This document shows positions 8,397-18,313 of a DNA stretch of 64,000 bases, one piece after another. This DNA comes from Halomonas dongshanensis (GTDB lineage: Bacteria > Pseudomonadota > Gammaproteobacteria > Pseudomonadales > Halomonadaceae), in contig NZ_JAJISC010000001.1 in the NCBI RefSeq assembly GCF_024790395.1, forward strand, positions 1 through 64,000. Reading direction: 5' to 3'. The notes under the pieces are model-generated. The model did no database searches. It was not told the DNA's origin and saw only the letters and a program-made list of their open reading frames with translations. The translations under genes and the position numbers were made by a program. Each line of letters starts with the position of its first letter. Position 1 is the first letter of the stretch.

Positions 8397-8819
8397 TTAC
8401 TTCTTGACCACCGGCAGGCTATCGGCCTGCCACTGCGCCATGCCGCCGCGCAGCTTGGTCGCGCGGGTGAAGCCCGCCTTGGCGAGCTTAGCCTGCGCCG
8501 TGCCAGAGCTCTGGCCGAGCTTGCAGACCACGATGATCGGCCGCTCTTTGAACTTCTCGAGCTCGTGCATGCGGCTGTCGAGGTTGCTCTGGGGAATGTT
8601 GCGCGCCCCGGCGATGTGGCCTGCCTTGAACTCCTTGCTATCGCGAACGTCCAGTATGACGGCGTCTTCGCGATTGATGAGCTGGGTCGCCTGGGAGGAG
8701 GTCACGGCGTTGCCGGCGGCGGTGCGTGTCTCGTAGAACACCCAGGCCGCAAAGGCCAGCAGGAAGGCGCCGACGAGCAGGGTGTGGTTCATTACGAATT
8801 CGAACAGCTGATCGATCAT
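8397..8819 (-). CDS. yibN: membrane-anchored rhodanese-like protein (YibN type)
   Basis: 140 residues: one N-terminal membrane helix (NHTLLVGAFLLAFAAWVFY, about 9-27) and a rhodanese domain containing ILDVRDSKEFKAGHIAGARNIP and the active-site loop CKLGQSSG, whose Cys could carry a persulfide. The location upstream of secB matches yibN of enterobacteria. The start at 8819 (MIDQLFEFV) is chosen over an in-frame start 54 bp upstream because it puts the anchor at the N-terminus. The physiological sulfur acceptor is unknown. Confidence 0.88.
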   Translation of the reverse strand: MIDQLFEFVMNHTLLVGAFLLAFAAWVFYETRTAAGNAVTSSQATQLINREDAVILDVRDSKEFKAGHIAGARNIPQSNLDSRMHELEKFKERPIIVVCKLGQSSGTAQAKLAKAGFTRATKLRGGMAQWQADSLPVVKK

Positions 8820-8920
8820 CGCGAACACGGTCTCTTGGTCAATGCAAAAAAGAAGCGGCGAGGCCGCCGTCAAACCCGCCCAGTATACACGTCGCGGGGG
8901 CTGGCGCGCAGGTCGTCCTC

Positions 8921-8950
8921 ATGACGTCTGGCGACGGCCTGCGCTATGAT
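8921..8950 (+). promoter_or_regulatory. candidate gpmI promoter
   Basis: Plus-strand -10 TATGAT (8945-8950) with a partial -35 ATGACG (8921-8926) at an 18-bp spacing, about 75 bp before gpmI. On the other strand a TATACT-like hexamer (8882-8887) could serve yibN. Both are only moderate matches. Confidence 0.4.
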
Positions 8951-9023
8951 GCCCCAAGCATGCGAGCGTCGCGACCCCGATGCACCCTACATCGGCTAGC
9001 GGCACGATGACAAAGAGGAGACT

Positions 9024-10589
9024 ATGGACACAGCACGCACTCCGCGCCCCGTCGCGCTGATCATTCTCGATGGCTACGGCCATAACCCCGACAGCGAACA
9101 CAACGCCGTTGCCGCCGCCCACACGCCGGTCATGGACAAGCTCTGGGCTTCGCGCCCGCACGCCTTCGTCCATACCGATGGCAACCACGTCGGTTTGCCC
9201 GAGGGCCAGATGGGCAACTCCGAAGTCGGCCACATGAACATCGGCGCCGGGCGTATCGTCTATCAGGACTTCACGCGCATCACCAAAGCCATCGACGAGG
9301 GCGAGCTTGCGCATAACGCCGCCTTGACCCAGCCCATCGACGACGCCGTAGCCAACGGCCGCGCGGTACATCTGCTCGGGCTACTCTCCCCCGGCGGCGT
9401 GCATAGCCACGAAGATCACTTCCTCGCCCTGGCCGAACTCGCCGCCAAGCGGGGGGCCAAGCACATCTATCTGCACGCCTTTCTCGACGGTCGCGACATG
9501 CCGCCCAAGAGCGCCAAGGCCTCGCTCGAGCGCGCCAATGCCCGCCTGGCCGAACTGGTTGGCGCCGAGAACGGCTTCGTCGCCTCGCTCATTGGCCGCT
9601 TCTATGCCATGGATCGCGACAACCGCTGGGAGCGCGTCGAGCAAGCCTACCGCCTGCTGACCGAAGGCCACGGTGAACATCAGGCCGAGAGCGCCGAAAG
9701 TGGGCTCGCTGCCGCTTACGAGCGCGGTGAAACCGACGAGTTCGTGACCGCTACCAGCGTGCGTCCCAACGGCGAGGCCATCGTTTTACAGACAGGCGAC
9801 GCGGCGCTGTTCGTCAACTTCCGCTCCGACCGCGCGCGCGAGCTTGCCCGCGCCTTTGCCGAGCCAGATTTTACGGGTTTTGCTCGCCGCGCCACGCCCA
9901 AGCTTGCCCACGATGGCCTGGTGATGATGACCCAGTACGCCGCCGACATTCCCGCGCCCATCGCCTTCCCGCCGACCGATCTCACCGATACCCTGGGTGA
10001 GGTAGTAGCCAAGCGCGGGCTGACCCAGCTGCGCATTGCCGAAACCGAGAAGTACCCCCACGTCACCTTCTTCTTCTCCGGCGGCGAGGAGCAGGAGTTC
10101 GACGGCGAAACGCGTATTCTACTGCCCTCACCCAAGGACGTGCGAACCTACGACGAGAAACCCGAGATGAGCGCCTACGAGATTACCGAGAAGCTCGTCG
10201 AGGCGATCGACGCCGAGCGCTTCGATCTCATCGTATGTAACTACGCCAACGGCGACATGGTTGGCCACACCGGCGACTTCGACGCAGCGGTCAAGGCGAT
10301 CGAAACCGTCGATATCTGCGTGGGCCGCGTGGTCGAGGCCATCGAGCGCGTTCACGGCGCCTGCCTGATCACCGCCGATCACGGCAACGCCGAACAGATG
10401 GTCAACCCTGAAACCGGCGAGCCCCAGACCGCGCACACCACTTTCGTGGTGCCGCTGGTCTACGTCGGCGAGCGCGACGGCGAACTGCGCGAAGGCCGTC
10501 TGTGCGATCTCGCCCCCACCCTGCTGACGCTAATGGACCAGCCAGTGCCCGAGGCGATGACCGGCGAATCGCTGATCACGCTGCGCTAG
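9024..10589 (+). CDS. gpmI: 2,3-bisphosphoglycerate-independent phosphoglycerate mutase
   Basis: Interconverts 3- and 2-phosphoglycerate in glycolysis/gluconeogenesis using two Mn2+ ions and a phosphoserine intermediate. The 521-residue product has metal ligand Asp in ILDGYG (about residue 16), catalytic Ser66 in [15 protein letters not shown], and the C-terminal metal sites [12 protein letters not shown] and [18 protein letters not shown] lies just before the ATG. It is divergent from yibN-secB and runs directly into envC, the order also seen in other gammaproteobacteria (gpmI-envC-ctp). Confidence 0.97.
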   Translation: MDTARTPRPVALIILDGYGHNPDSEHNAVAAAHTPVMDKLWASRPHAFVHTDGNHVGLPEGQMGNSEVGHMNIGAGRIVYQDFTRITKAIDEGELAHNAALTQPIDDAVANGRAVHLLGLLSPGGVHSHEDHFLALAELAAKRGAKHIYLHAFLDGRDMPPKSAKASLERANARLAELVGAENGFVASLIGRFYAMDRDNRWERVEQAYRLLTEGHGEHQAESAESGLAAAYERGETDEFVTATSVRPNGEAIVLQTGDAALFVNFRSDRARELARAFAEPDFTGFARRATPKLAHDGLVMMTQYAADIPAPIAFPPTDLTDTLGEVVAKRGLTQLRIAETEKYPHVTFFFSGGEEQEFDGETRILLPSPKDVRTYDEKPEMSAYEITEKLVEAIDAERFDLIVCNYANGDMVGHTGDFDAAVKAIETVDICVGRVVEAIERVHGACLITADHGNAEQMVNPETGEPQTAHTTFVVPLVYVGERDGELREGRLCDLAPTLLTLMDQPVPEAMTGESLITLR

Positions 10590-11771
10590 ATGGCGCCGCA
10601 TGCACGCACCCAGCCCGCTGCACGGCGGGCTAGGGTGACGCCCAGACGCCTTTTGATCGCCGCGCTGCTGCTCGGCCTGACGCTCGACGCCTCGGCACAG
10701 CAGGATGAATCCGCCGCGCGCCAGCGCCTGGATGCCCTGGGCCAGGAGATCGAATCGGCCACCTCACGCCTGGGCGCCACCGGGCGCGCGCGCGACGAAG
10801 CCGAACGCGAACTTCAGGCCGTGGAGAGCGATCTGGCCGCTACCCACGCGCGTCTGGATAGCCTGCAGGCCGAACGCCGCCTGCTCGATGACGAAGTTAA
10901 CCAGCTGCGCCAGCACCGCGCCCGGCTCGAAGGCGAACGCGGTGACCAAGTGGCTGCGCTCGGCCAGCAGCTTGCCGCGCTCTACCGCATTGGCCCGACG
11001 CCGCAGCTCAAGCTCTTGCTCAACCAAGGCGACCCGGCTGAGCTCGATCGCATGCAGGCCTACCTCAACCGCTTGGTCGACGCGCGTAATCGGCGCCTTG
11101 CCGATATCGCCCGCCTGGACGACGCCCTGGCCGATACCGAAAGCGCCCTGGACGCCCGCCAAACGCGCCTGGCAAGCCTTAGCGACGAGCTCGAAACCCA
11201 AAGCCAGCACCTAGCCGAGCGCAGCGCCGAACGTCGCAGCGTCGTCGCCACTCTCGACGATCGCTATGGCAGCGAAGAGGAGCGGCTGGCCGACCTCAAC
11301 CAGAGCCGCGAGGAGGCCGAACAGACCCTGCGCCGTATCCAAGCCGAGCTTGCGCGCATGGACACGCCAACCCCCTCGACCCAGATCGCCCAAACCCAGG
11401 GCGACCTCCCCTGGCCGGTGCAGGGGGCGATCACCGCCACCTTCCACCACCGCGAGGGCATTCACTACAACGGCATCGTGATCCAGGCCAGCGCCGGGAC
11501 CGCCGTCACCGCCGTGCACCCGGGCCGGGTGGTCTTTGCCGACTGGATGCGCGGCTTCGGCAATCTGGTAATCGTCGATCATGGCGATCAGGTCATGACC
11601 CTCTATGCTCACCTGCAGCAGTTCAGCGCACGCACGGGCCAGCAGGTGGGGCGTGGCGACGAAGTCGGCCGGGTCGGTAACACCGGCGGGCTCACCAATG
11701 CCGCGCTCTACTTCGAAGTGCGCAGGCAGGGTGAGCCAATTAATCCCCAGCGTTGGATTGCGCGCCGATGA
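10590..11771 (+). CDS. envC: murein hydrolase activator EnvC (degenerate LytM)
   Basis: Periplasmic activator of the AmiA/AmiB amidases at the division septum. An N-terminal signal region (RLLIAALLLGLTLDASAQ) is followed by a long Glu/Arg/Leu-rich coiled coil (about 40-260) and a C-terminal M23/LytM domain (about 270-393). Zinc ligands look lost, as expected for EnvC: GIHYNGIVIQA lacks the usual Asp and LYFEVR has Tyr where active enzymes have His. The ATG immediately follows the gpmI stop, so translation is probably coupled; a GTG at 10635 is an alternative that gives a shorter signal peptide. Confidence 0.9.
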   Translation: MAPHARTQPAARRARVTPRRLLIAALLLGLTLDASAQQDESAARQRLDALGQEIESATSRLGATGRARDEAERELQAVESDLAATHARLDSLQAERRLLDDEVNQLRQHRARLEGERGDQVAALGQQLAALYRIGPTPQLKLLLNQGDPAELDRMQAYLNRLVDARNRRLADIARLDDALADTESALDARQTRLASLSDELETQSQHLAERSAERRSVVATLDDRYGSEEERLADLNQSREEAEQTLRRIQAELARMDTPTPSTQIAQTQGDLPWPVQGAITATFHHREGIHYNGIVIQASAGTAVTAVHPGRVVFADWMRGFGNLVIVDHGDQVMTLYAHLQQFSARTGQQVGRGDEVGRVGNTGGLTNAALYFEVRRQGEPINPQRWIARR

Positions 11772-11843
11772 CGGGATAAGCTGAAACCATGGAGTGACCG
11801 GCGCCATCGCGCCCCACCGACCCATTTCGCCTGCGGAGTCTGC

Positions 11844-13136
11844 ATGACGCTAACCGTTACCGAGGTACCTGCCCCTGCCAAGCGCCTGTTGGCCGCTTTG
11901 ATTCCGGCCGTAATGCTGGCCACTCCGCTGCCGCTTTTGGCCCAACCGGCGCCCAGCAGCGACGACCTGCCGCTAGCGGAAATCCAAACCTTCGCCGAGG
12001 TGTTCGAACGCGTCAAACGCGCCTACGTGGAGGACGTCGACGATACCACTCTCCTGCGTAACGCCATGCGTGGCATGCTCAGCGAGCTCGACCCGCACTC
12101 GGCTTACCTCGACGAAGAGGAGTTCCAGAGCCTGCGCGAATCGACCCAGGGCGAATTCGGCGGTATCGGCATCGAAGTGGGGCTGGAGAATGGTCAGCTC
12201 ATGGTGATTACGCCGATCGACGATACCCCGGCCTCGCGGGCGGGGCTGATGTCGCGCGACATCATCCTGAGCATCGACGGCACCCCGACCGACAGCATGT
12301 CGCTTCAAGAGGCGGTCAATCTAATGCGCGGCGACCCCGGCTCGCCGATCGATATCACCGTCATGCGCTCGGGCGAAGACGCCCCGCGCGAGCTGACCCT
12401 CGAGCGCGAAATCATCCGCAGCGAAAGCGTCAAGCACGAGCTGTTGGAGCCGGGCTATGGCTATCTACGCATCAGCCAGTTCCAGTCGCGCACGGCCGAG
12501 CAGGCGCGCCAGGCGCTAACGCGCATGGGCCGCGACCAGCCGCTAGAGGGGTTGATTCTCGATCTGCGTAACAACCCTGGCGGCGTGCTTCAATCCGCCG
12601 TGGGCGTGGCCGATCTGTTCCTCGACGAGGGGCTGATCGTCTACACCGAAGGGCGCCTGCCGGATACCCAGATGTCGTTCTCGGCCAACCCCGCCACGCC
12701 CGCCGCCGAGGTTCCGCTGGTGGTGCTGATCAACGGTGGCAGTGCCTCGGCCGCCGAGATCGTCGCCGGTGCGCTGCAGGATCAGCGCCGTGGCGTCATC
12801 ATGGGCACCGACAGCTTCGGCAAGGGCTCGGTGCAGCAAGTCATGCCGCTGGGGAACGGCGAAGGGCTCAAGCTCACCACCGCGCTCTACTTCACCCCCA
12901 ACGGCCGCTCGATCCAGGCGCTCGGCATCGAGCCCGACGTTGAAGTAGTGCGCGGCCGCCTGGAGCTTGCCGAACGCCGCTGGGAGGTGCGCGAATCCGA
13001 TCTGGAGAACCACTTACGCTCGCAAGGCCCCAGCCGCGAACGCGCCTCGGCTGCCGAGCGCTTGAGCGAGGACTACCAGCTCAGCGAAGCGCTCAACCTG
13101 CTCAAGGCGCTTCGCGTGGTCGACCGCCGCCGCTAA
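11844..13136 (+). CDS. S41 family C-terminal processing peptidase
   Basis: 430-residue periplasmic serine protease of the CtpA/Prc type, which cuts proteins near the C-terminus. Signal peptide (LLAALIPAVMLATPLPLLAQ), N-terminal helical part, PDZ domain (about 95-175, FGGIGIEVGLENGQL and SRAGLMSRDIILSIDG), then the protease core with NGGSASAAEIVAGAL carrying the nucleophile Ser and FGKGSVQQV carrying the general-base Lys. GGAG is 6 nt before the ATG. It closes the gpmI-envC-ctp operon and its stop overlaps the convergent ubiI-like stop by 4 bp. Confidence 0.93.
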   Translation: MTLTVTEVPAPAKRLLAALIPAVMLATPLPLLAQPAPSSDDLPLAEIQTFAEVFERVKRAYVEDVDDTTLLRNAMRGMLSELDPHSAYLDEEEFQSLRESTQGEFGGIGIEVGLENGQLMVITPIDDTPASRAGLMSRDIILSIDGTPTDSMSLQEAVNLMRGDPGSPIDITVMRSGEDAPRELTLEREIIRSESVKHELLEPGYGYLRISQFQSRTAEQARQALTRMGRDQPLEGLILDLRNNPGGVLQSAVGVADLFLDEGLIVYTEGRLPDTQMSFSANPATPAAEVPLVVLINGGSASAAEIVAGALQDQRRGVIMGTDSFGKGSVQQVMPLGNGEGLKLTTALYFTPNGRSIQALGIEPDVEVVRGRLELAERRWEVRESDLENHLRSQGPSRERASAAERLSEDYQLSEALNLLKALRVVDRRR

Positions 13137-14416
13137 CGGCAGCTAGGCGGCAGGCGCCCGCGCTCGCCTGCCGCCTGGCGCATGATCACGCGTTTGAGCG
13201 GAGCTAGCTGGTGCATGCCCCCCATGCCCAGATTACGCGCCAGAGTCAGTGCCGGGTTCGTGGTGGCAAAGAGGCGCTTGAAGCCTTTCATCATGGTCAA
13301 CATCGCGGCGTTGTCGAAGCGCCGCCGCCGCTCGAAGCGGCTGAGCGTCGCAAGCGCCCCCCAGGGGGCGCCGCGACGCCACGCACTCACCACCTCTTCG
13401 GCCAGCACGGCAGCATCCATCAGCCCCAGATTGACGCCCTGCCCCGCGAGCGGATGAATGCTGTGCGCTGCGTCGCCCACCAGTACTAGATTCGCCAAGG
13501 CATAGCGTCGGGCGTGGCGCTGAACGAGGGGAAAGCGGTGCACCCCATCGCAAACGCTCACCTTACCCAGCCGCCCACCGATCCCCTCTTCGAGCATCTT
13601 GCCCAAGGCCTCGGGCGTGGCGCTGGCGAGCGCGTCGGCGTGTGCCTGGGTGGTCGACCAGACGATCGAACAGTAATGGTCGTCCTCCTCGACGGTCAGC
13701 GGTAAAAAGGCCAGCGGAGAGCCCCCGACGAACGCCTGGCGCGCCGTGTTGCCATGCGCATGAGTGCAGCGCACCGTGGTCACCACGGCCTCCTGCTCCA
13801 TCGGCTCCTCGTGCACGTCGATACCAGCAAGCGATCGCAGCGTCGAGCGGGCGCCGTCGGCCGCGACCGTTAGCGACGCGTGCACCTGACGGCCATCCTC
13901 GAGTACCAGCCAGTAGCCCTTAGCCGAGGTTTGAAGTGCGGAAAGCCGCGCGCCAAGCAGCAGCGTTACGTTTGAGTGCGTCGCAAGCCGTGCATGCAGC
14001 GCCGCCTGGGTAACGTCGTTCTCGACAATATGACCCAGTACTGTAAGCCCCGCCTCGTCGGCCGAAAACGCAATCTCGCCGCTGCCCTGGGCATCCCAGA
14101 CCTGCATGGCGCGATAGGGCGTGGCGCGCTCGCCGGGCCAGGCGCCGAGCCCGGCCAATAGGCGTTGGGAAACCGGAGTTAGGGCACTCACGCGCGGCAA
14201 GGGATGTGCACTTAAGGAGGCCTTATCCACAAGCGCCTTGCGCGACTCGAGCAAGGCCACGCGCATTCCCGCCTCGGCGAGTAGCAGCGCCAAGCTACTA
14301 CCCACCAAGCCAGCGCCGACGATGGCAACCTCGGCCTCGACTAGCGTGGCCCCCGAAGAAGTCGCGTTAGCCTTGCAGCCTGACGGCGTGTGGGTTTCAG
14401 CGTTTGAAGCGCTCAT
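13133..14416 (-). CDS. ubiI: UbiH/UbiF/VisC/COQ6 family FAD hydroxylase (UbiI position)
   Basis: 427-residue flavin monooxygenase that by position (ygfB-pepP-ubiH-ubiI) should hydroxylate C5 of the ubiquinone ring. Motifs: the dinucleotide fold VAIVGAGLVGSSLALLLAE (about 30-48), the DG motif VAADGARSTLRSLAGI, and GDAAHSIHPLAGQGVNLGLMDAAVL binding FAD ribityl. About 25 residues precede the fold, longer than usual. Two copies of AAGGAG lie before the ATG. The exact carbon hydroxylated cannot be proved from sequence, since UbiH, UbiF and UbiI are close paralogues. Confidence 0.85.
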   Translation of the reverse strand: MSASNAETHTPSGCKANATSSGATLVEAEVAIVGAGLVGSSLALLLAEAGMRVALLESRKALVDKASLSAHPLPRVSALTPVSQRLLAGLGAWPGERATPYRAMQVWDAQGSGEIAFSADEAGLTVLGHIVENDVTQAALHARLATHSNVTLLLGARLSALQTSAKGYWLVLEDGRQVHASLTVAADGARSTLRSLAGIDVHEEPMEQEAVVTTVRCTHAHGNTARQAFVGGSPLAFLPLTVEEDDHYCSIVWSTTQAHADALASATPEALGKMLEEGIGGRLGKVSVCDGVHRFPLVQRHARRYALANLVLVGDAAHSIHPLAGQGVNLGLMDAAVLAEEVVSAWRRGAPWGALATLSRFERRRRFDNAAMLTMMKGFKRLFATTNPALTLARNLGMGGMHQLAPLKRVIMRQAAGERGRLPPSCR

Positions 14417-14536
14417 CTACTCTCCTTAACTCCTTACATGACAATCGCGTGTGACGGAATCTACAGGGCTTATCAACAACAAGGCTTACCTATAACTCTG
14501 CTTACATCGTACTTGGCACAGCATTACTAAAAGCGC

Positions 14537-15763
14537 TTAGCGCTCGATCCCCATGGCGCGGCGCGCCAAGCTGCGACGCAGCGGCCCCACCAAATTGAGG
14601 CCGATCAATCCCGCTGCCCGGGCATGATCCACCAGCGGCCAGGAGAGTCCGAATAGACGCACCAAGCTATCGCTGAAGCGGATGACGTTAGCGCGATCCT
14701 GTGCGCGGCGGCGTTCGAAATCGGTGAGCGTGGCTATATCGCCCAGTGGCCGACTAGCCTCTTGCCCCGCCTCCAGCGCCGCGACTAGATCCATCACCCC
14801 GCGCAGCGCCAGATTGAACCCCTGCCCCGCCACCGGATGGAGCGCGTGGGCGGCATTGCCCAGCACCGCAAGTCCTGGGCGCACCGGCTCTTCGGCAGTG
14901 ACCAGCGAAAGCGGGTAGGCAAAGCGCTGCCCTACCTTGGTAAAGCGCCCGGCGCGATCGCCAAAGGCGCGCTGCAGCTGATCGAGAAATTCTCTATCGG
15001 AGAGCGCCAAGCGCGCGGCTTCGTCTCCGCTTGGGTGCGTCCAGATCAGCTCCATCGCCTGCCCCGGCAGCGGCAGAAGTGCCATAGGGCCTTCGCGGGT
15101 AAAGCGCTCGTAGGCAATGCCGTGGTGCGGCGCGTGTACCCCGACGTGAGCGATCACCGCGCTCTGCTGGTAAGAGGCACGACGGCTGGAGATGCCTAGC
15201 TGCTCCTTGAGCCCCGAACGGCCACCGTCGGCAAGCAGGGTCAAGGGGGCGCGCAGCGTGCGGCCATCCTCGAGGCGAACAAGATGCCCTTTGGCCTGCG
15301 GTGTAAGGCTCGCAACGCGAGCAGGGCAAAACCACGTCAGCGGCAGCGTGGCCAAGTGCCGGTGCAGCACCTGCCCCATCCAGGCGTTAGGAATCACGTA
15401 GCCGAGTGCGGCGACGTTGAGCTCCTCTGCGCGCAGCCGAGTCGCGCCCAGGCGCCCACGCTCGCTGATGTGGATGGTGCGAATCGGCGTCGCCTCCTGG
15501 GCCATGGCCGACCAGATGCCCAACTGATCGAAACGCTGGGCCGTGCCCTCGGCAATGGCGCTGGCGCGGGCATCGAAGCTGGGCTGCCAGCGGGGCGACT
15601 CGGCGCTCGGCAGCGCCGCCGCTTCGATGATCGCGACGCGCCAGCCGAAGCGGGCGATGAGCGGCGCCAGCGCGCAGCCCAGGCTCGCCCCAACGAGGCC
15701 TCCCCCAATGATGATGATGTCGACGTCCTGCGTGTCGCCTGCGGCGTCTGGCGTTGCGCTCAT
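14537..15763 (-). CDS. ubiH: 2-octaprenyl-6-methoxyphenol hydroxylase
   Basis: 408-residue FAD monooxygenase of ubiquinone synthesis, paralogous to the next gene. It has IIIIGGGLVGASLGCALAPL near the N-terminus, LLADGGRSGLKEQLGI and GNAAHALHPVAGQGFNLALRG. The start at 15763 (MSATPDAAGDTQDVD) is preferred to one 60 bp upstream because the FAD fold follows directly. Its place just after pepP matches ubiH in E. coli and Pseudomonas. The 120-bp gap to the ubiI-like gene holds no gene. Confidence 0.88.
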   Translation of the reverse strand: MSATPDAAGDTQDVDIIIIGGGLVGASLGCALAPLIARFGWRVAIIEAAALPSAESPRWQPSFDARASAIAEGTAQRFDQLGIWSAMAQEATPIRTIHISERGRLGATRLRAEELNVAALGYVIPNAWMGQVLHRHLATLPLTWFCPARVASLTPQAKGHLVRLEDGRTLRAPLTLLADGGRSGLKEQLGISSRRASYQQSAVIAHVGVHAPHHGIAYERFTREGPMALLPLPGQAMELIWTHPSGDEAARLALSDREFLDQLQRAFGDRAGRFTKVGQRFAYPLSLVTAEEPVRPGLAVLGNAAHALHPVAGQGFNLALRGVMDLVAALEAGQEASRPLGDIATLTDFERRRAQDRANVIRFSDSLVRLFGLSWPLVDHARAAGLIGLNLVGPLRRSLARRAMGIER

Positions 15764-15832
15764 GCGGCCATCCTTGACGTTTATTTCGTAACGTAATTTA
15801 CATAAAGGTGATTGTCGACACATTGCGATCGA

Positions 15833-17173
15833 TCAATTTTTCGCCATTAGCGCCTCGATATCGGCCACCTCTTTAGGCACGCCATGGGTCAATATGTCGT
15901 TGCCCTCGGCGGTGACCACCAGGTTGTCCTCGATGCGGATGCCAATACCTCGGTATGCCGCATCGACCTCGGCGTCTTCGGGAACGTAGAGCCCCGGTTC
16001 GACGGTGAGCACCATGCCGGGTGCGAATGGCCGCGGCGAGGCATCCGCCGTGCGGTAGCTGCCCACGTCGTGAACGTCGAGGCCCAGCCAGTGTGAGGTG
16101 GAGTGGAGGTAGAAGCGCCGATAGCTTTCATCCTCGATGCGGGCCTCGACCGGGCCTTCGAGCAGGCCGAGTTCTACCAAGCCTGCCGTCAAATCGGCGA
16201 CCACGCCTTCGTGCACCTCAGTAAGGCTGACGCCAGGGCGTACTGCTGCCACCGCGCGCTTTTGCGCCTTGAGCACTACTTCGTAGAGGGCGCGTTGGGG
16301 TTCACTGAAGCGCCCCGATACGGGGAAAGTGCGGGTAATGTCGCCAGCGTAAAGGGCAAACTCGGCGCCCGCATCGATCAAGACCAATTCGCCTTCGGTG
16401 AGCGGCGCGCTGTTCTCAATATAGTGCAGTACACAAGCGTTGGCGCCACCGCCAACGATGGTGCCATAGGCCGGGCCACTGCCACCCTGCCAGACGAATT
16501 CGTGCTCGAGCTCGGCCTGCAGCTGATACTCGTGAAGCCCCGGCGACGCGCTCTGCATGGCGCGCACGTGGGCCTTGGCCGATACCTCGGCGGCGTAACG
16601 CAGCTGCGCGATTTCAGCCTCGCTTTTGATCAGGCGCATCTCGTGGATCAGCGGGGCGACGTCGAGCCAGCCCGCAACGCCCGGCGCGCCGCGCCGCTTG
16701 CCTGCCTGAGCGTCACGGTAGGCCTCTTCGGCAACCTCGAGGGCCATGGGGTTGTCCAGCGGCAGATAAAGCAGCTCGCGGCCGTGAAGCAGCGCGGGAA
16801 GACACTCGTCACGCTCGGCATTTTCGAAGGCCTCAGCGATACCGTGCTGGGCCACGATGCCTTCGGCGCCAAGCCGACGACCGGTCCAGGCTTCGAGCGT
16901 AGGGTCGCGATCCTGACAGAACACCACGCTCTCGCCCGCGTCACGTCCTGGGAGCAGCAGTAGCCAGGCGTCGGGCTCGAGGATGCCGGTCAGGTAGTAG
17001 AAGTCGCTGTGCTGGCGAAAGGGATAGTCGCTATCGTTGGAGCGTGTGACCAGTGCTGCCCCGGGTATCAGCGCAGCGGCATTGGCGGGCAGCTGAGCGA
17101 TCAGCGCCTGGCGGCGGGCGCGGTATTCTTCGGGCGTAATGGCGGGCGGGGGAGTGAGACGTTGGGGCTGCAT
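15833..17173 (-). CDS. pepP: Xaa-Pro aminopeptidase P
   Basis: Cytosolic Mn2+ enzyme of the M24B family that releases the N-terminal residue before proline. The 446-residue product has an N-terminal creatinase-like domain and the pita-bread domain with ligands in VLIDAGAEFALYAGDITRTF (two Asp), HSTSHWLGLDVHDVG (His), VLTVEPGLYVP (Glu) and GIGIRIEDNLVVT (Glu). It lies between ygfB and ubiH on the same strand, the conserved gammaproteobacterial order. A 7-bp hairpin (17196-17214) lies in the short gap to ygfB. Confidence 0.95.
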   Translation of the reverse strand: MQPQRLTPPPAITPEEYRARRQALIAQLPANAAALIPGAALVTRSNDSDYPFRQHSDFYYLTGILEPDAWLLLLPGRDAGESVVFCQDRDPTLEAWTGRRLGAEGIVAQHGIAEAFENAERDECLPALLHGRELLYLPLDNPMALEVAEEAYRDAQAGKRRGAPGVAGWLDVAPLIHEMRLIKSEAEIAQLRYAAEVSAKAHVRAMQSASPGLHEYQLQAELEHEFVWQGGSGPAYGTIVGGGANACVLHYIENSAPLTEGELVLIDAGAEFALYAGDITRTFPVSGRFSEPQRALYEVVLKAQKRAVAAVRPGVSLTEVHEGVVADLTAGLVELGLLEGPVEARIEDESYRRFYLHSTSHWLGLDVHDVGSYRTADASPRPFAPGMVLTVEPGLYVPEDAEVDAAYRGIGIRIEDNLVVTAEGNDILTHGVPKEVADIEALMAKN

Positions 17174-17224
17174 GCAGACCTCCTACAAAGGGCCAGGCAG
17201 GTCGAGCACCTGCCCAGCGAGGGG

Positions 17225-17803
17225 TTAATGTACCGGGGCGTCGACGTTTTCGACCTGAGGCTTGCCGGGATGCTGTTCGGTATAGAGCATCATCGCCGCC
17301 ATGCGGGCGTGCTCGGTCAGGGCGAAAAGATCGTTCTCATTTTCGGCGCTGTCATCGATGTCGGTCTCCATCTGTACGAGCCCGCCAAGATCCTCGATCG
17401 CCTCGGCAAGCGTCGCCGACCAGCGCTTTTTGAGTTCTTCATCGGCGTAGGCCTCGACCACTTCCATGAAGCCTTGGGTCCACTCTTTGAGCCCTTGGGC
17501 CTGCTCGCCCAACGAAAAGAGTTCGTCCGGTAGCAGCGGCGCGTAGTTCATGTCGCTGGCCGAAAGCGCTTCGAGCGTCTGTTTACGCCAAGCCAAAAGG
17601 CGCGCCGCTGCGGCCTCATCGCGGGGCTGCTCGACGCCAAGCCCGGTGCAGACCTCGTCGAGCCAAGCCTCGGCGGTAACGTCGCGCAGTGCCAGCAGCG
17701 CGCACAAACGGCCATCGAGGAAGGCCGGGGACTGCATGCTGGCGTGAAGAAGGAAGACATCGGCGATATCGGAAAAGTCCTGACGCTCGTCGATCAGAGA
17801 CAT
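17225..17803 (-). CDS. ygfB: YgfB / UPF0149 family protein
   Basis: 192-residue all-helical acidic protein of the YgfB (UPF0149, YecA-like) family. A Pseudomonas homologue has been linked to regulation of beta-lactam resistance; the molecular role is not settled. Recognisable features: FLDGRLCALLAL near residue 29, the middle helix LPDELFSLGEQAQGLKEWTQGFM and the C-terminal EHARMAAMMLYTE. It leads the ygfB-pepP-ubiH-ubiI operon and is divergent from zapA, as in Pseudomonas. GGGAG lies before the ATG. Confidence 0.88.
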   Translation of the reverse strand: MSLIDERQDFSDIADVFLLHASMQSPAFLDGRLCALLALRDVTAEAWLDEVCTGLGVEQPRDEAAAARLLAWRKQTLEALSASDMNYAPLLPDELFSLGEQAQGLKEWTQGFMEVVEAYADEELKKRWSATLAEAIEDLGGLVQMETDIDDSAENENDLFALTEHARMAAMMLYTEQHPGKPQVENVDAPVH

Positions 17804-17856
17804 GGCGGCACTCCCTGGGCAGGTAACGGGTTGACAGGTGCCGCTCGGGCCGTGCG

Positions 17857-17886
17857 TTGACCCCGTGCAAGCGGCTCTCTTATAGT
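17857..17886 (+). promoter_or_regulatory. zapA promoter
   Basis: Plus-strand -35 TTGACC (17857-17862), 18-bp spacer, -10 TATAGT (17881-17886), about 70 bp before zapA. The reverse strand has TATAAG at nearly the same spot, which may serve ygfB, so the two divergent promoters probably overlap. Confidence 0.6.
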
Positions 17887-17959
17887 GAGCGGCAACGGCT
17901 GTGACTAGGCCGCCATGTTAACGCATTGGGTCGTCGAATGGCCCGCGCCGGAGCTTTTG

Positions 17960-18259
17960 ATGAGTAACGCCAAGCGGCCTACCCAAGACATCACCCTGCT
18001 GGGCACGCGCTACACCATCGCCTGCAACAGCGGCGAAGAGCCCAAACTCGAACGCGCCGCGCGCTATCTGGATCGGGCGATGACCGGCATCCAAGCACAG
18101 AGCAGCACGCAGGGCAGCGAACGCGTCGCCATCATCGCCGCGCTCAACATTGCCCACGAGATGCTCGAACTGATGGATCAACATCGCGAAAGTGAGGCGA
18201 GCCTTGGCCGCCTCAACGATCGGCTCGAACGCGCACTGGCCAAGAATCACTCTAGCTAA
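17960..18259 (+). CDS. zapA: cell division protein ZapA
   Basis: 99-residue Z-ring-associated protein that cross-links FtsZ filaments. It has the beta-hairpin DITLLGTRYTIAC and a long C-terminal helix with NIAHEMLELM and a coiled-coil tail. The start at 17960 (MSNAKRPTQD) is chosen because upstream in-frame residues are non-conserved. It is followed by the 6S RNA gene and fau, the conserved zapA-ssrS-fau order. Confidence 0.92.
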   Translation: MSNAKRPTQDITLLGTRYTIACNSGEEPKLERAARYLDRAMTGIQAQSSTQGSERVAIIAALNIAHEMLELMDQHRESEASLGRLNDRLERALAKNHSS

Positions 18260-18313
18260 CGCCGCACGCATCCAAGCCTATGGCAATGGCGCGGGCTCTG
18301 GTAAAATGGCGGT

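Noticed and set aside
10590..11771. EnvC as an active M23 endopeptidase
   Set aside because: The usual Asp and His metal ligands are replaced (HYNGIV, LYFEVR), so an activator role is more likely.
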